A stretch of 64,000 nucleotides of DNA. It comes from Glandiceps talaboti (lineage: Eukaryota; Hemichordata; Enteropneusta; Spengelidae). Made by a program: the position numbers and the translations under genes. The DNA lies in the NCBI RefSeq assembly GCF_964340395.1, contig NC_135566.1, positions 9,525,001 to 9,589,000 of the forward strand. Reading direction: 5' to 3'. Positions within the stretch are counted from its first letter, which is position 1; each line of letters starts with the position of its first letter. The notes beneath the pieces were generated by a model, which did no database searches, was not told where the DNA came from, and saw nothing but the letters and a program-made list of their open reading frames with translations. Positions 34,901-46,290 of the stretch are shown here, in pieces.

Positions 34901-35695
34901 CATGCTTAGCCTTGAGTCCCGTACACCGTCTACAAGCAGAACTAATCTCAACTGAGACATGATCCAAGACCATATGGTCCACAGCATTGCGAATTGCGTT
35001 ACTCACGCTAGTTATGATATGTCTAAGCCTTGCAAGTTATATTTCACGCCAAAAGCGCAATGGGGGCGGGCTAAAACTCAACACCATTCCTGTACGTGAC
35101 TTTGGCAAGAAGCAGTCGACGACCTCTAAACACCAAGTCTATACCAAGTCTATAAAAAGTCCATGTAGCGGTTATCACTCAAGATCGTCACCCTCAAAAA
35201 CAAGCCATGACCATGAGTTTGACCATGGATGTATACATCCATGGTTTGACGAATGGCTTCTCATTCCTCCAGGGTTATATATATCTATCTGCATACAAGC
35301 TATAACATCTTTTCCTATTAAAGTTATTGACTTTAGAAAGCAACCCCATAAAGTTTATACTGTGACCTATATATTTTAGTAACAACTGTCTGATTTGGTT
35401 GCCATGCGGAACGAAAATGGGGGTATTAATAGTACACACACTGTAGAGTCCGTCCACGCCAACAGTTTACTGGGTTTGTTTATTGATGTACTTAAAAGTC
35501 GACATTTACAAAGAGAAAAGACCTTACCGTTGTATCAAGTGGCTTCTCCTCCTGAGGTCTTCCAATGACAGGGGCAGCTCTCACCTCTCTGTCATTTATA
35601 ATCTCGTCTTCAACGATGGGTAAAGCAGTACAGAAACTCACAAAAAGTGCGGAAAACACAAAAGTTGTCTTCACCTTCATGGTCGATTCGTTCAT
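25476..35695 (-). CDS. Matrix metalloproteinase A (secreted type, hemopexin domain, 8 coding exons)
   Basis: Coding exons in transcript order: 35528-35695, 30475-30557, 29736-29905, 28726-28947, 27811-28056, 27115-27240, 26222-26392, 25476-25909; 1620 nt, 539 residues. Residues 1-27 are a signal peptide. The propeptide has the cysteine switch PRCGVSD (C111) and a basic site KSKR (133-136) just before the mature YAIQG start. The catalytic domain has [11 protein letters not shown] (253-263) and the Met-turn ALMYP. An acidic linker (GDGDGDGDG, 306-314) leads to a four-bladed hemopexin domain closed by C329 and C518. The tail after C518 is charged, with no membrane or GPI signal, so the enzyme is predicted to be secreted. 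Two in-frame ATGs exist: the first (35695) has a poor context, the second (35680, ACCATGA) gives a more typical signal peptide and may be the real start. Expected function is zinc-dependent cleavage of extracellular matrix or surface proteins. Orthology to a numbered MMP cannot be set. Confidence 0.94.
25910..26221 (-). other. Metalloproteinase A intron 7
   Basis: A 312-bp AT-rich intron with a GTGAGA donor. No further feature was seen. Confidence 0.85.
26222..26392 (-). CDS. Metalloproteinase A coding exon 7: hemopexin blade 1
   Basis: It encodes residues 339-395 ([20 protein letters not shown] onward to YFFK), phase 1 at both ends. INAAV and YFFKG are hemopexin-repeat hallmarks. Confidence 0.94.
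26393..27114 (-). other. Metalloproteinase A intron 6
   Basis: This 722-bp intron contains a GTTT microsatellite at about 26820-26890 (17 units) and otherwise AT-rich sequence. Confidence 0.85.
26820..26890. repeat. GTTT tetranucleotide microsatellite
   Basis: About 17 perfect TTTG units. On the metalloproteinase A sense strand it reads AAAC repeats. Confidence 0.97.
27115..27240 (-). CDS. Metalloproteinase A coding exon 6: acidic linker
   Basis: It encodes residues 297-338, phase 1 at both ends. Five Gly-Asp pairs are encoded by GGAGAC/GGAGAT hexamers, a coding microsatellite. The exon ends with [10 protein letters not shown], where C329 opens the hemopexin disulfide. Confidence 0.92.
27241..27810 (-). 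other. Metalloproteinase A intron 5
   Basis: A 570-bp intron. The part at about 27630-27740 is much richer in GC and CpG than the rest (for example GGTTGGCCGAAGCGTCGAGG); I do not recognise it as a tRNA or other RNA. Confidence 0.8.
27811..28056 (-). CDS. Metalloproteinase A coding exon 5: catalytic zinc site
   Basis: It encodes residues 215-296, phase 1 at both ends. It carries [18 protein letters not shown] (structural zinc and calcium ligands), [11 protein letters not shown] with catalytic E254, and Met-turn M271. The donor is GTGAGTG. Confidence 0.95.
28057..28725 (-). other. Metalloproteinase A intron 4
   Basis: A 669-bp AT-rich intron with a GTATGT donor. No further feature was seen. 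Confidence 0.85.
28726..28947 (-). CDS. Metalloproteinase A coding exon 4: first half of catalytic domain
   Basis: It encodes residues 142-214 ([10 protein letters not shown] to SFDGP), phase 1 at both ends. [17 protein letters not shown] and LTFREV are typical of the N-terminal MMP catalytic fold. An intron after FDGP is present here but absent from metalloproteinase B. Confidence 0.94.
28948..29735 (-). other. Metalloproteinase A intron 3
   Basis: A 788-bp intron with a GTATGT donor. No further feature was seen. Confidence 0.85.
29736..29905 (-). CDS. Metalloproteinase A coding exon 3: cysteine switch and processing site
   Basis: It encodes residues 85-140, entering in phase 2 and leaving in phase 1. 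PRCGVSD holds the cysteine (C111) that blocks the catalytic zinc. KSKR (133-136) lies at the pro/mature boundary. Confidence 0.95.
29906..30474 (-). other. Metalloproteinase A intron 2
   Basis: A 569-bp intron with a GTAAGT donor and TTTCAG acceptor. No further feature was seen. Confidence 0.85.
30475..30557 (-). CDS. Metalloproteinase A coding exon 2: start of propeptide
   Basis: It encodes residues 57-83 ([10 protein letters not shown] to SYTDAI), entering in phase 0 and leaving in phase 2. It is the YLxxFGYL helix of the MMP propeptide. Confidence 0.94.
30558..35527 (-). other. Metalloproteinase A intron 1 (5.0 kb)
   Basis: It contains a trinucleotide-rich tract at 33835-34078, an 11-bp inverted repeat GGTCTGAGCTT at 32189-32199 and 32252-32262, and short C-rich runs. 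Open frames here are short and lack family signals. I see no further gene. Confidence 0.8.
33835..34078. repeat. CAC/CAT/CCG/TCT trinucleotide tract ending in poly-C
   Basis: About 200 bp of mixed CNC and CAT trinucleotides end with a run of about 13 C at 34064-34077. All frames on both strands stay open because of the repeat (His, Pro, Ser or Asp, Gly, Met runs); none is a gene. Confidence 0.95.
35528..35695 (-). CDS. Metalloproteinase A coding exon 1: signal peptide
   Basis: It encodes residues 1-56, phase 0 exit, donor GTAAGG. From Met6 the sequence [19 protein letters not shown] is a standard signal peptide with cleavage near CTA-LP. Residues 28-56 are a charged spacer before the propeptide. 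Confidence 0.9.
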
Positions 35696-36531
35696 GCACA
35701 GTTGCAGTGCGGAGTGTTCAGAGTTCGTTTGGATTTGAGATCTAGTTTACGTAACCTAACACTCTTTGGATTAACTCTTATGATTGGTTGCCTGCCCTTG
35801 GAAGATTTAAAACTATCGCTATTTGACCTCTGCAAACTCCAATCGTGTTGAGCACTGTATACAGTATAGCTAACCACTGTGTAGTGCAGAGTGGATATAG
35901 GAAAATCTCCTTTTAAAAGTACTGTAGTGTTTCCCTCAGTATTGCGCCTGTAGTACCTGCGGACACTTTACAACACTTTATTTATTAGCCAACTCTTATA
36001 AGCAACAAAGTGGTCACATGCTAAAGGCGTTGATTATTCCATGTGCGTAGGACCTTTCACAAACATGATAAGCTACGAGTGGTTTACAAACAAGAGTGCC
36101 GTGTGCAGACGGCCTCTGACAGTCCCTCTACCAGGTGATAGACATGACAGAGGGACAGTGAATCACTGAATACGTTTGGTACTTTGTCTTTTGAAGAGCC
36201 TGACGTCAGCAACATCTCGTTTCCGGATCCGACGGGAAATAATGTAATTGTTTACCAACATAAGTTGTACAATTGAGGTGTGACCCATTCCACGAAGCGA
36301 CTCTTGAATTCTGTCAAATGACCATTGTAAAATAAAGGAAGTTCATTAAAAGGCGAAATGCCACGAATTCCTAACAAGTTTGTGAAAAGACCAAAACTGA
36401 TTGTTTCTAAAAACTTCTATAGGCACAATACTATTTGTAACCCGTGTACTATGCTCATCAATCGTGATTTAACCATAGACCCACTCCAAGAGTCAACCAT
36501 TAATCTTGAAGCTGACATTCCAGGATTTATG

Positions 36532-36721
36532 ATTTACGCATGGAATTAATATTCATGGCGTATACGGTGACGTCATTAGTTTTCAAAGATCACCCTTGGA
36601 CTAGTAAGTACAAAAGGTGTAAGTTTTACGCATGTAATTAATATTCATGACGTAATAATGACTTGTGCAGTTTTCAAAGATCACCAGTCTAAGTACTAAT
36701 ACTACCGTCCCAAAAGGTGCT
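36532..36721. repeat. Tandem duplication, ~91-bp unit (2 copies)
   Basis: Both copies carry TTTACGCATG(G/T)AATTAATATTCATG, then AGTTTTCAAAGATCACC, then AAAAGGTG. The first copy includes a CRE-like GTGACGTCA. Confidence 0.85.
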
Positions 36722-37074
36722 GATTCAGGCCTTGAAACACTTTCAGACTGGCCTCCATGGGTGGACTCCGTAACTATGGTAACTATGGCAAATCCAAAGT
36801 AAGACTGTGGTCGAAGGCCAAAACCCTGAGGTGTATGCGGCGTTATGATCTGATTATTATTATTATTATTATTATCTTTATTGCCATAAGTATAAAATTA
36901 TACAATGGAATTCGCGGCTTTGGTTATACGTAGCTCACGAACAGTGTGGATATGAATAACATTAAAAGTTGACCCTTAACCCTAATGTCTACTCTAATTC
37001 ATAACCCTTGCGTTTACAAAAATGACTTACTGACATGAAACAACGAGTAAATAAATGCTGATGACATTAAACCG

Positions 37075-37098
37075 GGGGGGGGGGGGGGGGGCTCGGGG
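37075..37098. repeat. Poly-G run
   Basis: About 17 G, then CTC and six more G. It is a possible G-quadruplex; the length is uncertain. Confidence 0.85.
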
Positions 37099-38061
37099 GG
37101 AAGTACTTTACAAATGCGACCCAAGTTCAAAACTTCTACCTATATGTATAATCCAAGCACAGACCCATTGCTAGGATTTCCAGTCACGAATCATCCAGCC
37201 TGTGTTCTGATGTTGTGAAGGTATTTCTAAAGCATGAAAACGTTCCCTGTGTACCTTTAATATGACATATACATGTTAATATTACAAACACATATACTCA
37301 TAATATTAAACATTCATAACTTGTGGTGATGATGTTTTCAAATTCAATGAAAGAAGAATAGCGACCCGGCTCACACCTTGACAAATTGGTACTGAAATTC
37401 CCTTTGCAAAGCTGCCGTTACTCGTTTCAAGCTAATGCGCTAAGTAGATGCCGACACCGAAAAATAGGATGGGTATCCCCTGTCGATTTTATGTTTTCTC
37501 CGACAACCTGTCATTCCAATCACTTGAAAAAGCACCGCCCCTCTTTTTAGCTGCTATTCAAGTTCCAACCTCTGCATTAGCCTACATTGTTAACGTTTTC
37601 AAGTGCGCGCGCATCGAGGATGAACCGTGAGCTAGGAAGTGGTCGCCCTTCTTGCTAAGTCTACCATAACATAGAGAAACTGGAAACATGGTCTACTTAC
37701 GTATCAAAGGTAACAAGGGTAAAATGTAATAACAGTCTTGTAGGTCAAAGGTCAAATTCCAAACTGTTTTGATTACAACATTGCGCTGTAAGCTTCTTTT
37801 CCCCCCATCTCTACTTTTTGGAACTTCACATGTAAACAGGAAGAGATTATTGTTAGAACACACCTGTCGTCTTTCGATCAGGGTATTACATGTATAATGC
37901 CATTAGATCATAGACAAGAAAGGTGAGATAAACTATAATAATACTTAGTTATTAAATCTCCCTGATCTAATAGCAAATAATAAGAGTACATTGTCATGTA
38001 TATTTGGTCCTGTGATGACATTGGCAGCTCAGATTAGGCAAAATGAAAAAAAAAAGTTTTT

Positions 38062-38441
38062 GTTTCCGATAACATGACAGAAAATAGTGTAGGTAGGTTG
38101 AATTTTATTTTATTTTACTTAATTTGTTTTAATTACTTCAACCCCAATATAAGATACTCGTCGGTCACAATACTTCCGTGAGAGTTTGATGAGGTGTAAA
38201 AGAAGGAAATGAAGACAATTAAAAGTTAAAGTAGATGAACACGTTATGCAGACTGTACTGTTATAGTCTAAAAAGACCTGGTTTCTCTCTGGAATCCGGT
38301 TTTTTTATTGACCACAAATGAGGCAAAGGCATGAAGGTGTATATGGAAATAGAAGTAAATTGTTACCGTTTTACGTTTTTGGATGCAAAAAAATTGTTTA
38401 GGGTTGGGTCTTAGACTAGGGAAGGTCATGTTATCGGAAAC
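38062..38441. mobile_element. Candidate transposon relic with 17-bp inverted ends
   Basis: GTTTCCGATAACATGAC at 38062-38078 is repeated exactly in inverse at 38425-38441. The interior is non-coding. The outer flanks are A/T rich, and no target duplication is clear. Confidence 0.5.
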
Positions 38442-39024
38442 TCTGATACTATTATTTTTTTTATTTGGACTTTACCTGAAAATGATCTCATTAGGATGAG
38501 CGTAGGTTCAAAAATAGTTTATCGTAGGTTTACAGTGTTACTTCAAAAGAAGTCAGTTTTCCGTCTCTGTAGAATTCTCTCCGGCTTTGAAGCGTCACAG
38601 GCAGAGTTTATTAGCATTTGTCATTGGGTGGAAATACATAATCGAGCGTTGACTGGAATACCGTAAGGGGCGAGATCAATACATGTAGTTCCGTGAATAT
38701 AGGATTTTTTAAAAATTAAAACTTTTTTGTAATTCTTTTAGTTTAGGGATTGGAAATTGAACCATTTTAGTTCTCATCCTACAAAAATGAATTCAATTTT
38801 AATGGAATCCGTTTTGCACCCCTAAATACAAATATTTCCAAAAATCGAGAATGGAAGAATTTTATTAATAGTAGGTCATGGCACTAAAATAAAGTGAAGT
38901 GTCACTAAAACAATTTTTTCCTCACTACATGATTTGTATTCATAGTACTACATACTACTACATACTTAACACCCCTGGCATGAGGTGTAAATCCTAACGA
39001 TACCGTATATGAACTACACTATGC

Positions 39025-39507
39025 TTACCACAATATGATTAGATAAATGAACCTGTTTTTTTTAAACATCACGTGACGTCCATGAGTGAAGCACCTAAGT
39101 AAGCCTGTTTTAGCTGTAGAAGTCTTTGGTGATTTTTTTATCAGATATGCACAACTTTTTTGTAAACCATCAACGTTCGTGTAATGTCCGTTTAGCAAAG
39201 GTAACCATGCTAGTCTATCGTTTGCTAACATTCCATCACACATTTTGACAGTACTGTTTTTTGCAAATTCAGCACTATAGTAGCAACATTCAAGTTGATA
39301 TGTGGTTCCTATTAAAATCTCGTTTGTTGGATATTTTGGGGAGTGTTTTGAACAAATATATGACAAGTCGATAAAATGTTCGGATGTGTTCAAGTAGGGA
39401 AGGATATTGACAAGTACGCCAAACCAGTTTTCATTCAAGATCATGTTTCTTTTTTCTTTTTTTGCAAATACCCAACGTACATACTTCAAATGCATGAACC
39501 AATGTTG
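39025..39507 (-). CDS. Unrecognised open frame, possible orphan exon or element-derived coding sequence
   Basis: From ATG at 39495 the frame runs 156 codons to a stop at 39025. It remains open upstream to a TAA near 39550, giving about 170 codons. A plausible acceptor (TTTCATAAAAACAG) precedes VDQHWFMHLKYVRWVF at about 39507, so it may be a terminal exon. The translation is not low-complexity: it has nine cysteines, WF and KYVRW motifs, and one NxS/T site (NTSEH). I do not recognise its family. An open frame this long is unlikely by chance in DNA this AT-rich, yet no upstream exon or promoter was found. Alternatives: a decayed transposon or pseudogene fragment. Confidence 0.4.
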   Translation of the reverse strand, partial: QHWFMHLKYVRWVFAKKEKRNMILNENWFGVLVNILPYLNTSEHFIDLSYICSKHSPKYPTNEILIGTTYQLECCYYSAEFAKNSTVKMCDGMLANDRLAWLPLLNGHYTNVDGLQKSCAYLIKKSPKTSTAKTGLLRCFTHGRHVMFKKNRFIYLIILW

Positions 39508-40256
39508 GTCAACGCTGTTTTTATGAAAGAGTGACGAATGATTGCATTAGAACCAATAATGTACGTAATGTGTGTTTTAATACCCGGTATGCTTGGCATG
39601 GCTAGTGATATGGGTTGGGAAGGGACATGCTGCCATTATGTGCACGCGTTGATTTCATGCACCGGTGAAAAGTCACAACGCCCCCCAGTATTTACCAACA
39701 GGTGCCGTGCGGATTGTATTACACTATCAGACACACCTACCATGGTAAGAGACAAACAGCTGCGTGATGAGTGATGAATTCATCAGATTAACCTTTGACC
39801 TTAGGAGATTTGTCTTTTTGGAACTTCCTTTTGTCTTTCTGGTGGGTGAAGCGCCCATCACACATCTACATGACCGTACTGCAGCTAGTCCTACACGTTT
39901 TGCTTAATATATCTGTGTCATTGATGTAAACAAAGGGTTGTGTTACACTGATTCTAGGGAGGTGTTGTTCAAGCTTATGATAATGTCCGGGGTGCAGCCT
40001 GTTTCCTCAGTTTCCGCCAAATTTTCCGAGAGAAGAGGTAAACCTGGTTTGGTTTTAAGCTTTTAAAAGTTCCGAAAAAAACTAGGACAACAGCACAGAT
40101 AGTAAATAGTAGTGTTGAATCAGTGACTACTGTGACTTTTAGTACCTTTGAATTCAGAATTGATTAATTAACTTCAAGAACTCAGGCTTGTAAGTGATGT
40201 AAGCCGTTTTATTTACAGTACAGAGACAAACTAGGACATATATTTACGATTGACGT

Positions 40257-40374
40257 TAATCTGATTAAATCTGATGTGGTGAAAGTAGCTAAATACTTTA
40301 TTTATCTCTATTTCCATCGTTTTGAGTCGTTTGTTTTTGTTCCGAGTGATCGCCACCTTAGTTTAATCAGATTG
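40257..40374. mobile_element. Diverged relative of the CAATCTGATT foldback MITE
   Basis: It starts TAATCTGATTAAATCTGATG and ends TTTAATCAGATTG, matching the ends of the 10107-10315 element. Both share TTTCCATCGTT- and GAGTCG-like interior phrases. The arms are much more diverged and no target duplication remains. Confidence 0.65.
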
Positions 40375-40539
40375 AGACGTCTAACTCACTCACACAGCCT
40401 GTCCCCATCTAAATTCCGGAACCGCTTCGGAACCGAGTCGAGTTCAGTTCGCCAGTGTCCTCATATGCACTTACCAAATGTGCATACAAATGTTTGTACC
40501 ACAGTAAACACCGGTGATGGTATTTTTTAATATTCGTTA

Positions 40540-40970
40540 TTAAAGTGGCACAAGCTGAGTTTACAACCTATTTACTCAAGTGAAAATACTCGCATTATCA
40601 ATTTGAATATCCCACCATTTTGGCAACTCTCGCAAGTTCACGTCCTTTTTATACGAGAGTTGCCACTATTCTAGTATAATGTTAATGTCAAAGCATTACA
40701 TGTGTTTTCTGTGACATTGCAGTTATCTTCTCGCCTTGTTAGAACAGTTGATTGCATAGGGGAAATCTCCGCAATGTTTTTTTTATACGTATGATGAATT
40801 ACGTCATCAGTTCGTTTATAAGTTACATCTCTATACCAGGTTGAGTTCAGTTACATGTAATTGCAAGTGGTGGTCAAGCATATGCATGTTTCAGTACGTA
40901 CAACACTGTGCCCAATATGTAGCAAAGATTGCGCCCCAAAAAACGTAAACACAGCTTGTGCCCCCTTTAA
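40540..40970. mobile_element. TTAA-bounded MITE, copy 2
   Basis: It starts TTAAAGTGGCACAAGCTGAG and ends in the inverse of TTAAAGGGGGCACAAGCTGT. It aligns end to end with 1140-1493 but has about 70 extra bases, including an 11-bp perfect hairpin (GGCAACTCTCG, 40622-40632 and 40654-40664). Confidence 0.75.
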
Positions 40971-41828
40971 CCAAAATTTGATTCCTAATCGTACTTTTTG
41001 AACATATTATTCAAATTCAATGTTGAGAAATATTGCTTATCTCAGAAGTTATAAAATAAGAAACACCCAAGCTTACAAATTAGAGAGAGTTGTCGGTAAA
41101 TATTGTACAGTGCGACAACACACATCAGTAAAGTCGTTCACATTTAAAGTGAAAGGGTCACGGCATAGTAACACTTCAATTAGCGATTCTGTCGTAAATC
41201 TATACATGGTGCCGGCATTCCTAAAAAGGTGAACGACACAGAATTCATGGAAACTAAACTGCAGACGTACAGGATGTAGAATCAGGTAGTTTTGGAGTTT
41301 TGTTATCACCTGTCCCCCTACGTGGTAGAGGGGGGGGGGGGTTCCTCACAAAACTGAATTCTGAGCTATACAGGATGATGTACTTACTTCTGTAAAGTCA
41401 TTGCTGACTGCATATGTAAACAATGCATACGTGCAATATGACAAGGAGCGAAGCAATAACATTAGTGTCAAATATCACTCTTCGGAACGAGAAACACAAC
41501 ATTCGAACTTCCAAGTCATCGCGCAATTTGGTTACCACGCGGTCGTTGGTACATAAAAACTTGCACCAATCTCGTACTAGGCTTCTGATCAGTTTACCAT
41601 CGACATTTTGGAAATGGTAGACCAAACATAAAATTTTGTTTTACTATTACATCAATCACTAAATCGTCTGTTCTGTTCTGTGTATTTTAAGAAGGGCAAC
41701 TTGACAAGCATGAAGGCACGATTTACCCTCTCGTTAGCATTTTATTATTCACCAGTGGTCAAAAGTCGGTGTAAAGATATTACGATTTTACTCGTACTTC
41801 ATTCACTGAATCATGTGAACTGTTATCT

Positions 41829-42032
41829 GCAATTATAGACTCTCTCACAGTCCTCGGAGCATCACATCACTAAAAAGGGATGTTTTGTATGTACTGATAT
41901 CTACCACAGTTGTACTCGAATTAATGCCCACAGTACGAGGATATTCTAGTACAATTATGCAGTGGATATCTGTACATACAAAACAGCTAATAGCGGTGTT
42001 CCCGAGGACTGGTGAGAGAGTCCACTGCAATT
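41829..42032. mobile_element. Inverted-repeat element, ~80-100-bp arms
   Basis: The left arm begins at CTGCAATTATAGACTCTCTC and includes CAGTCCTCGG, TTTTGTATGTAC and GATATC. The same blocks recur in inverse order up to 42032, ending AGAGAGTCCACTGCAATT. It is non-coding and typical of a foldback MITE. No clear target duplication was seen. Confidence 0.75.
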
Positions 42033-45000
42033 GTAACGATACATACCTAAATGTGAAGTATCATCTACAGAAGACGATAGCCTACCACAAAAGTTACAGT
42101 TCTATTGCTTGAAGGTGAAGTCGATACTGAGCAGTAACTTGTCTTTGCCCATACATGTATGAAAATCTCTGTTCTAGTCTTTGTGGGCTACGAAAATTCT
42201 TGGGTTCATTTCGGGGCCATCATTTTTGTTTGAGCTCGCGAAGGGGGTGCGACAAAAAATTGTGACCAACATATTTTATCCCCCCTTCCCGGTAAATTCT
42301 GCTGCTTCCATTATACAAATGGCAAACCAAGCAAGTGAACTCCGTTCTCGCAAACCAGCACTATTATTTCTTAGTGGGTCCAAGACGGTGCCGTAAAAGA
42401 GGCTATGGTTTACGACGATGGTGAACTCCGTCCCGCAGAGCACTATAGAAAAGACGGTTAGGAGTTACATTTAAATCGTCGAGGTCAAGATTTGGAACAC
42501 AACTCTGTTTCATATATGTGGAGTGTTACTACCCTATTGTGAATTCTGAATCACGCTTCATGGCATATACTTTAGACAACTGCTCATAGAGAAATCTTAG
42601 TTTCGAACTAAAAAAATCAAGACAGGGTACTCAAAAATACTTTAAACCGCCTAACCTTACAGTACCTTTTTTTCAAATTTGGAAAGGAAAGTACATGTAA
42701 CACTCGCTCATTTGACTTTTTTGGGCATTGCTCGTGACAGTAAACCGTTGTTGACTGCTAAACTTTAACTTTACATCAAAGAGAAATATTTGTAACAGCA
42801 TTGTATTGCCGTAAATAACGGGTTTACGTCTTTCCCCAAGTTTCCAAATTTGGATAATATGAAATTAAATAAACAACAAATCCAAAATAGATGGCAGGTT
42901 TAACTATTTCGAGAGTATTGTATGACTTCCATTTAATTATATGAGTTGGGATGATGTGCTGTTATCCCACATTTAAAAAAAATGAAAGTCTACCTTGTGT
43001 ATTTCTTCATTTAAAAAACTAATACTAATACTATGATAAGACGTTTTTTATTCTTATTAAATTATTTCAATTTGTAGCTACACTGTACTGCAGCTGTATA
43101 CAGTACCGCTAGAAAGGTGACTCCACGCATACGTTAAATGTTGAAATATTTGTCAGGAGTTCGAAGGCGACAGTCTAATCATAGATATACACAAGGTCTG
43201 CTGTGTTCCTGTGATTGTTTAAGCTACTGAGTTACCTAATACCGAAAGAGGGCGTTTGCCAAATTTCGAGTTCGTATGAAACTGTGGGAAATTCGCAATT
43301 CCGTTGGATATTTGCTGCATTTTTCTGGGGGGGAGGGGGGTATATGTTCCGGCATCGACAGTATTACTAAACCCGCGATTCAAGTTACTCAAACTCCATC
43401 CGATGTGCTATTGGAAATGTGTGTTGGATAAACGAAATCTCCAGTCGTATGACGTTTGCTGATAAACTACAGAAAGTCGTTTAAAATTACATGTACATGT
43501 TTTACGATGGTTGGAGGTATTAAACCTGGCCGCGAACAGGCTAAACTTGGATGATGACGAATTTTTGGGTTATTTCCCCCTTGCCGTTCGGAAATATCGA
43601 GGACCAGACTGGTCTACAAATGTAGTAGTAGTCTGCGAACTTTTGCGGAAAATGAAGTCAGTCGCACAGGAACAGAATGTAATAGTATATTGGAAACTCC
43701 TGCTATGTACGTGTGTAATTCGGTCATAACCATGACGAGAGAAACTTAGTTCCTGCATTCAGTTCTCAGGTCAGGGTCAAACAAACACTGTTGTGTTCAG
43801 TGAGCAATTATTAAATTGGCTGTGAGCCGAATCTTGATGGTCAGCTGGTGGAAATTATGTATTCAAAGTAAAGAAATAATTTACGAAAGATATTAACACC
43901 GTCGACCATTAGTCGTTATCGTTTATCATGGTACCAGTTTTGAAATAAGTAAAAGTTAACTGAAATGAAAAGTTTAACAGGAACAATTTTTCGTTCCACA
44001 ATACCCATCAGTTAACACTTGTGTATGACAATAGCTCTTTAGTTTTGTAATGTGGGTAATACGAATAAATTATTATCATTATTAATTGTTATTAATGTCA
44101 TTTCCCTGCCTAATAAACATACATGGTAGCCTGTGGATTCATTGTATCTTTAGCACAGAGTAAATGGCCAGTGCGTGTTATTTGTTCTGTGCGGCATACA
44201 TGGTCATGCATGTACAAATGTATTTCAGGCAGAAGGTATACCCAGTAATAACGTATGAACGCTCCAAAGATTGTCTATCACCCCTGGGGATTGAATGAAT
44301 TCTAGGTAACAACAAAGGTGGATGCAGACAAGCCCCATTCAGACTCTAAATGCATTATAATGCTAGGATGATATTTTACAAGAATATAATGAATAGACAT
44401 CCTGATGTGGGAGTAATGATTTCCAGGAATAGAATCAATAACAGATGCAGTTTATACAGTCATGCGCTAACCATCACTAGAGATCAAAAAGTCGTTTCGG
44501 TTACTAATTACCAAACATTTGCTTTTAATCATCTTTTCTTTATATTTCTTGTCTTTTCATAGTGATCTAGATTAGTGACCATCCCTTTATTAATCATATA
44601 CTAATAAACACGTAAGATCAGAACTTTTTCATCTGCAAAACAGTTGGCAAACTCGGGGGGGAGCAACGTATAATAAGAAGAGGAGAATGGCTGATCAGTT
44701 TTTGAGATTACGCCGTCTCTTTCATTTCCTTAGGTGATGTCATCTTCTGATACATTATAAAGAGTCCATTTGTATCAAACATGGTGACATCAGCTTCTGA
44801 CGAAGTTACGTAAATCACACCTTTGTATCTCAGCGAGTGAATTGTTCTGACCAAAGAAGCTCAGACCACTATACATGAATTATACATGTTTGTTGCCAGT
44901 GGCCCACAATCAGTCACCACCATGCACGCCCCTCAGTCCACGGTTCACCACCACAGTTCACCGAACTCTATATCAAACAGCTTAAACCATTTCTCGTTTC

Positions 45001-46172
45001 GTTTCCAGATTCATATCTTTTTATATAATTATGGCGATGTGCTGACAAACGTGCTTGATCAGTAACGGGGGGGGTGTTGATCGACCTGGAATGGAAGCTG
45101 CCCAGTCATCATTAGTCTAGAATCCAGACGAATTGGGATTTTGAATTTTGATTTCCTCGTCTCGATGTGGAAATAACGAATTTACACCCATCCCCACTCA
45201 CATCAGTAATTAGATGTGCAGTCTGTTTGAAGTCACTGTTCAGCAGGTACTACTATACACTGAAATCAAACTTTAAGATAGTAACAAGATATTAATCTTG
45301 GTTTCTTGTAACACAAAACCTACCTGTCAACTTCAAGGACTATTCCGTTATCTTTACTGACATTTTTTATTTTTTAACATTTTTTAACATTTTATCTCAA
45401 ACTTCCATGCCACCATGCAGACGTAAAAATGTAGACACCAAAACATTAAGCCGTGTATACTGCATCTGGTTGCAGTATACCTTTAAACGGTTTATTTCAT
45501 TCGGACAAAAACAGCAAGAAATTACCATCCTGCTATGTTACATTGTAGAATTTGCAGTTTCTTAATTATGTCTGCGTAGTTGTTTGATGATTTAACTAGT
45601 GGATGTCTCCGAACAATATGTCTCGACACTTTATTCACCTTTATTTCCTTTGTATACATGATATACATTTGTATAATAATAATAATAAAAATATAATAAT
45701 TACAATTGCCTGGTTTTTTTGGAGGGTGTTTTTTTCGTATTTTTGATTTTGTGATTTTGGATGTGATAGTGTCACGAACCAATATTTCAATATTTACTTT
45801 TTCGGCATTTTTTTTTCTCACAAAATAGCCTGTAGATCCAGGCGTTGTTTCCACTTAGTAGATGCTAGTGGCTACATAAACCACAGACTTGTATGTGCGT
45901 AAGCGGGCAAACGGCTGGACCTTTCAGACCCTCCCAAAAGTAACCACCTCGTTTGGCATTTGGAGAGGTAACTGGCGAACCATAAATTTGTGTCTGTTGA
46001 GTTATTCCTGAGTGCTCTCGTGTGATCCAAAAGAGTAACTCTGAATGGCTGAACCATAGACCCTATATGGCTGAACATTCACTTACTGTTTGATGTATGA
46101 AGAGACTAGTGACAAAGTATGAATCGTACACAGGTCCGAATCCGACAACAATCTTGTATCATTATGTGGCCA

Positions 46173-46290
46173 AGAATCCAGTCATTCTTGGATTTTGGCA
46201 GGGGAAATGCAAGTTCCAAAAATCCAGTCAAGCGGGGATTTTTTGGTAGGGGAACGACAAGTTCCAAAAATCCCGCACTCCACTGATTCC
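46173..46290. repeat. Two-copy tandem repeat, ~46-bp unit
   Basis: AATCCAGTCA, then GGATTTTGGCAGGGG or GGATTTTTTGGTAGGGG, then CAAGTTCCAAA is present twice in tandem. A related inverted phrase occurs near 46566-46590. Confidence 0.7.

Noticed and set aside
45522-45854. 110-codon Lys/Ile-rich minus-strand frame
   Set aside because: Composition follows AT-rich DNA and an AAT run; no domain features.
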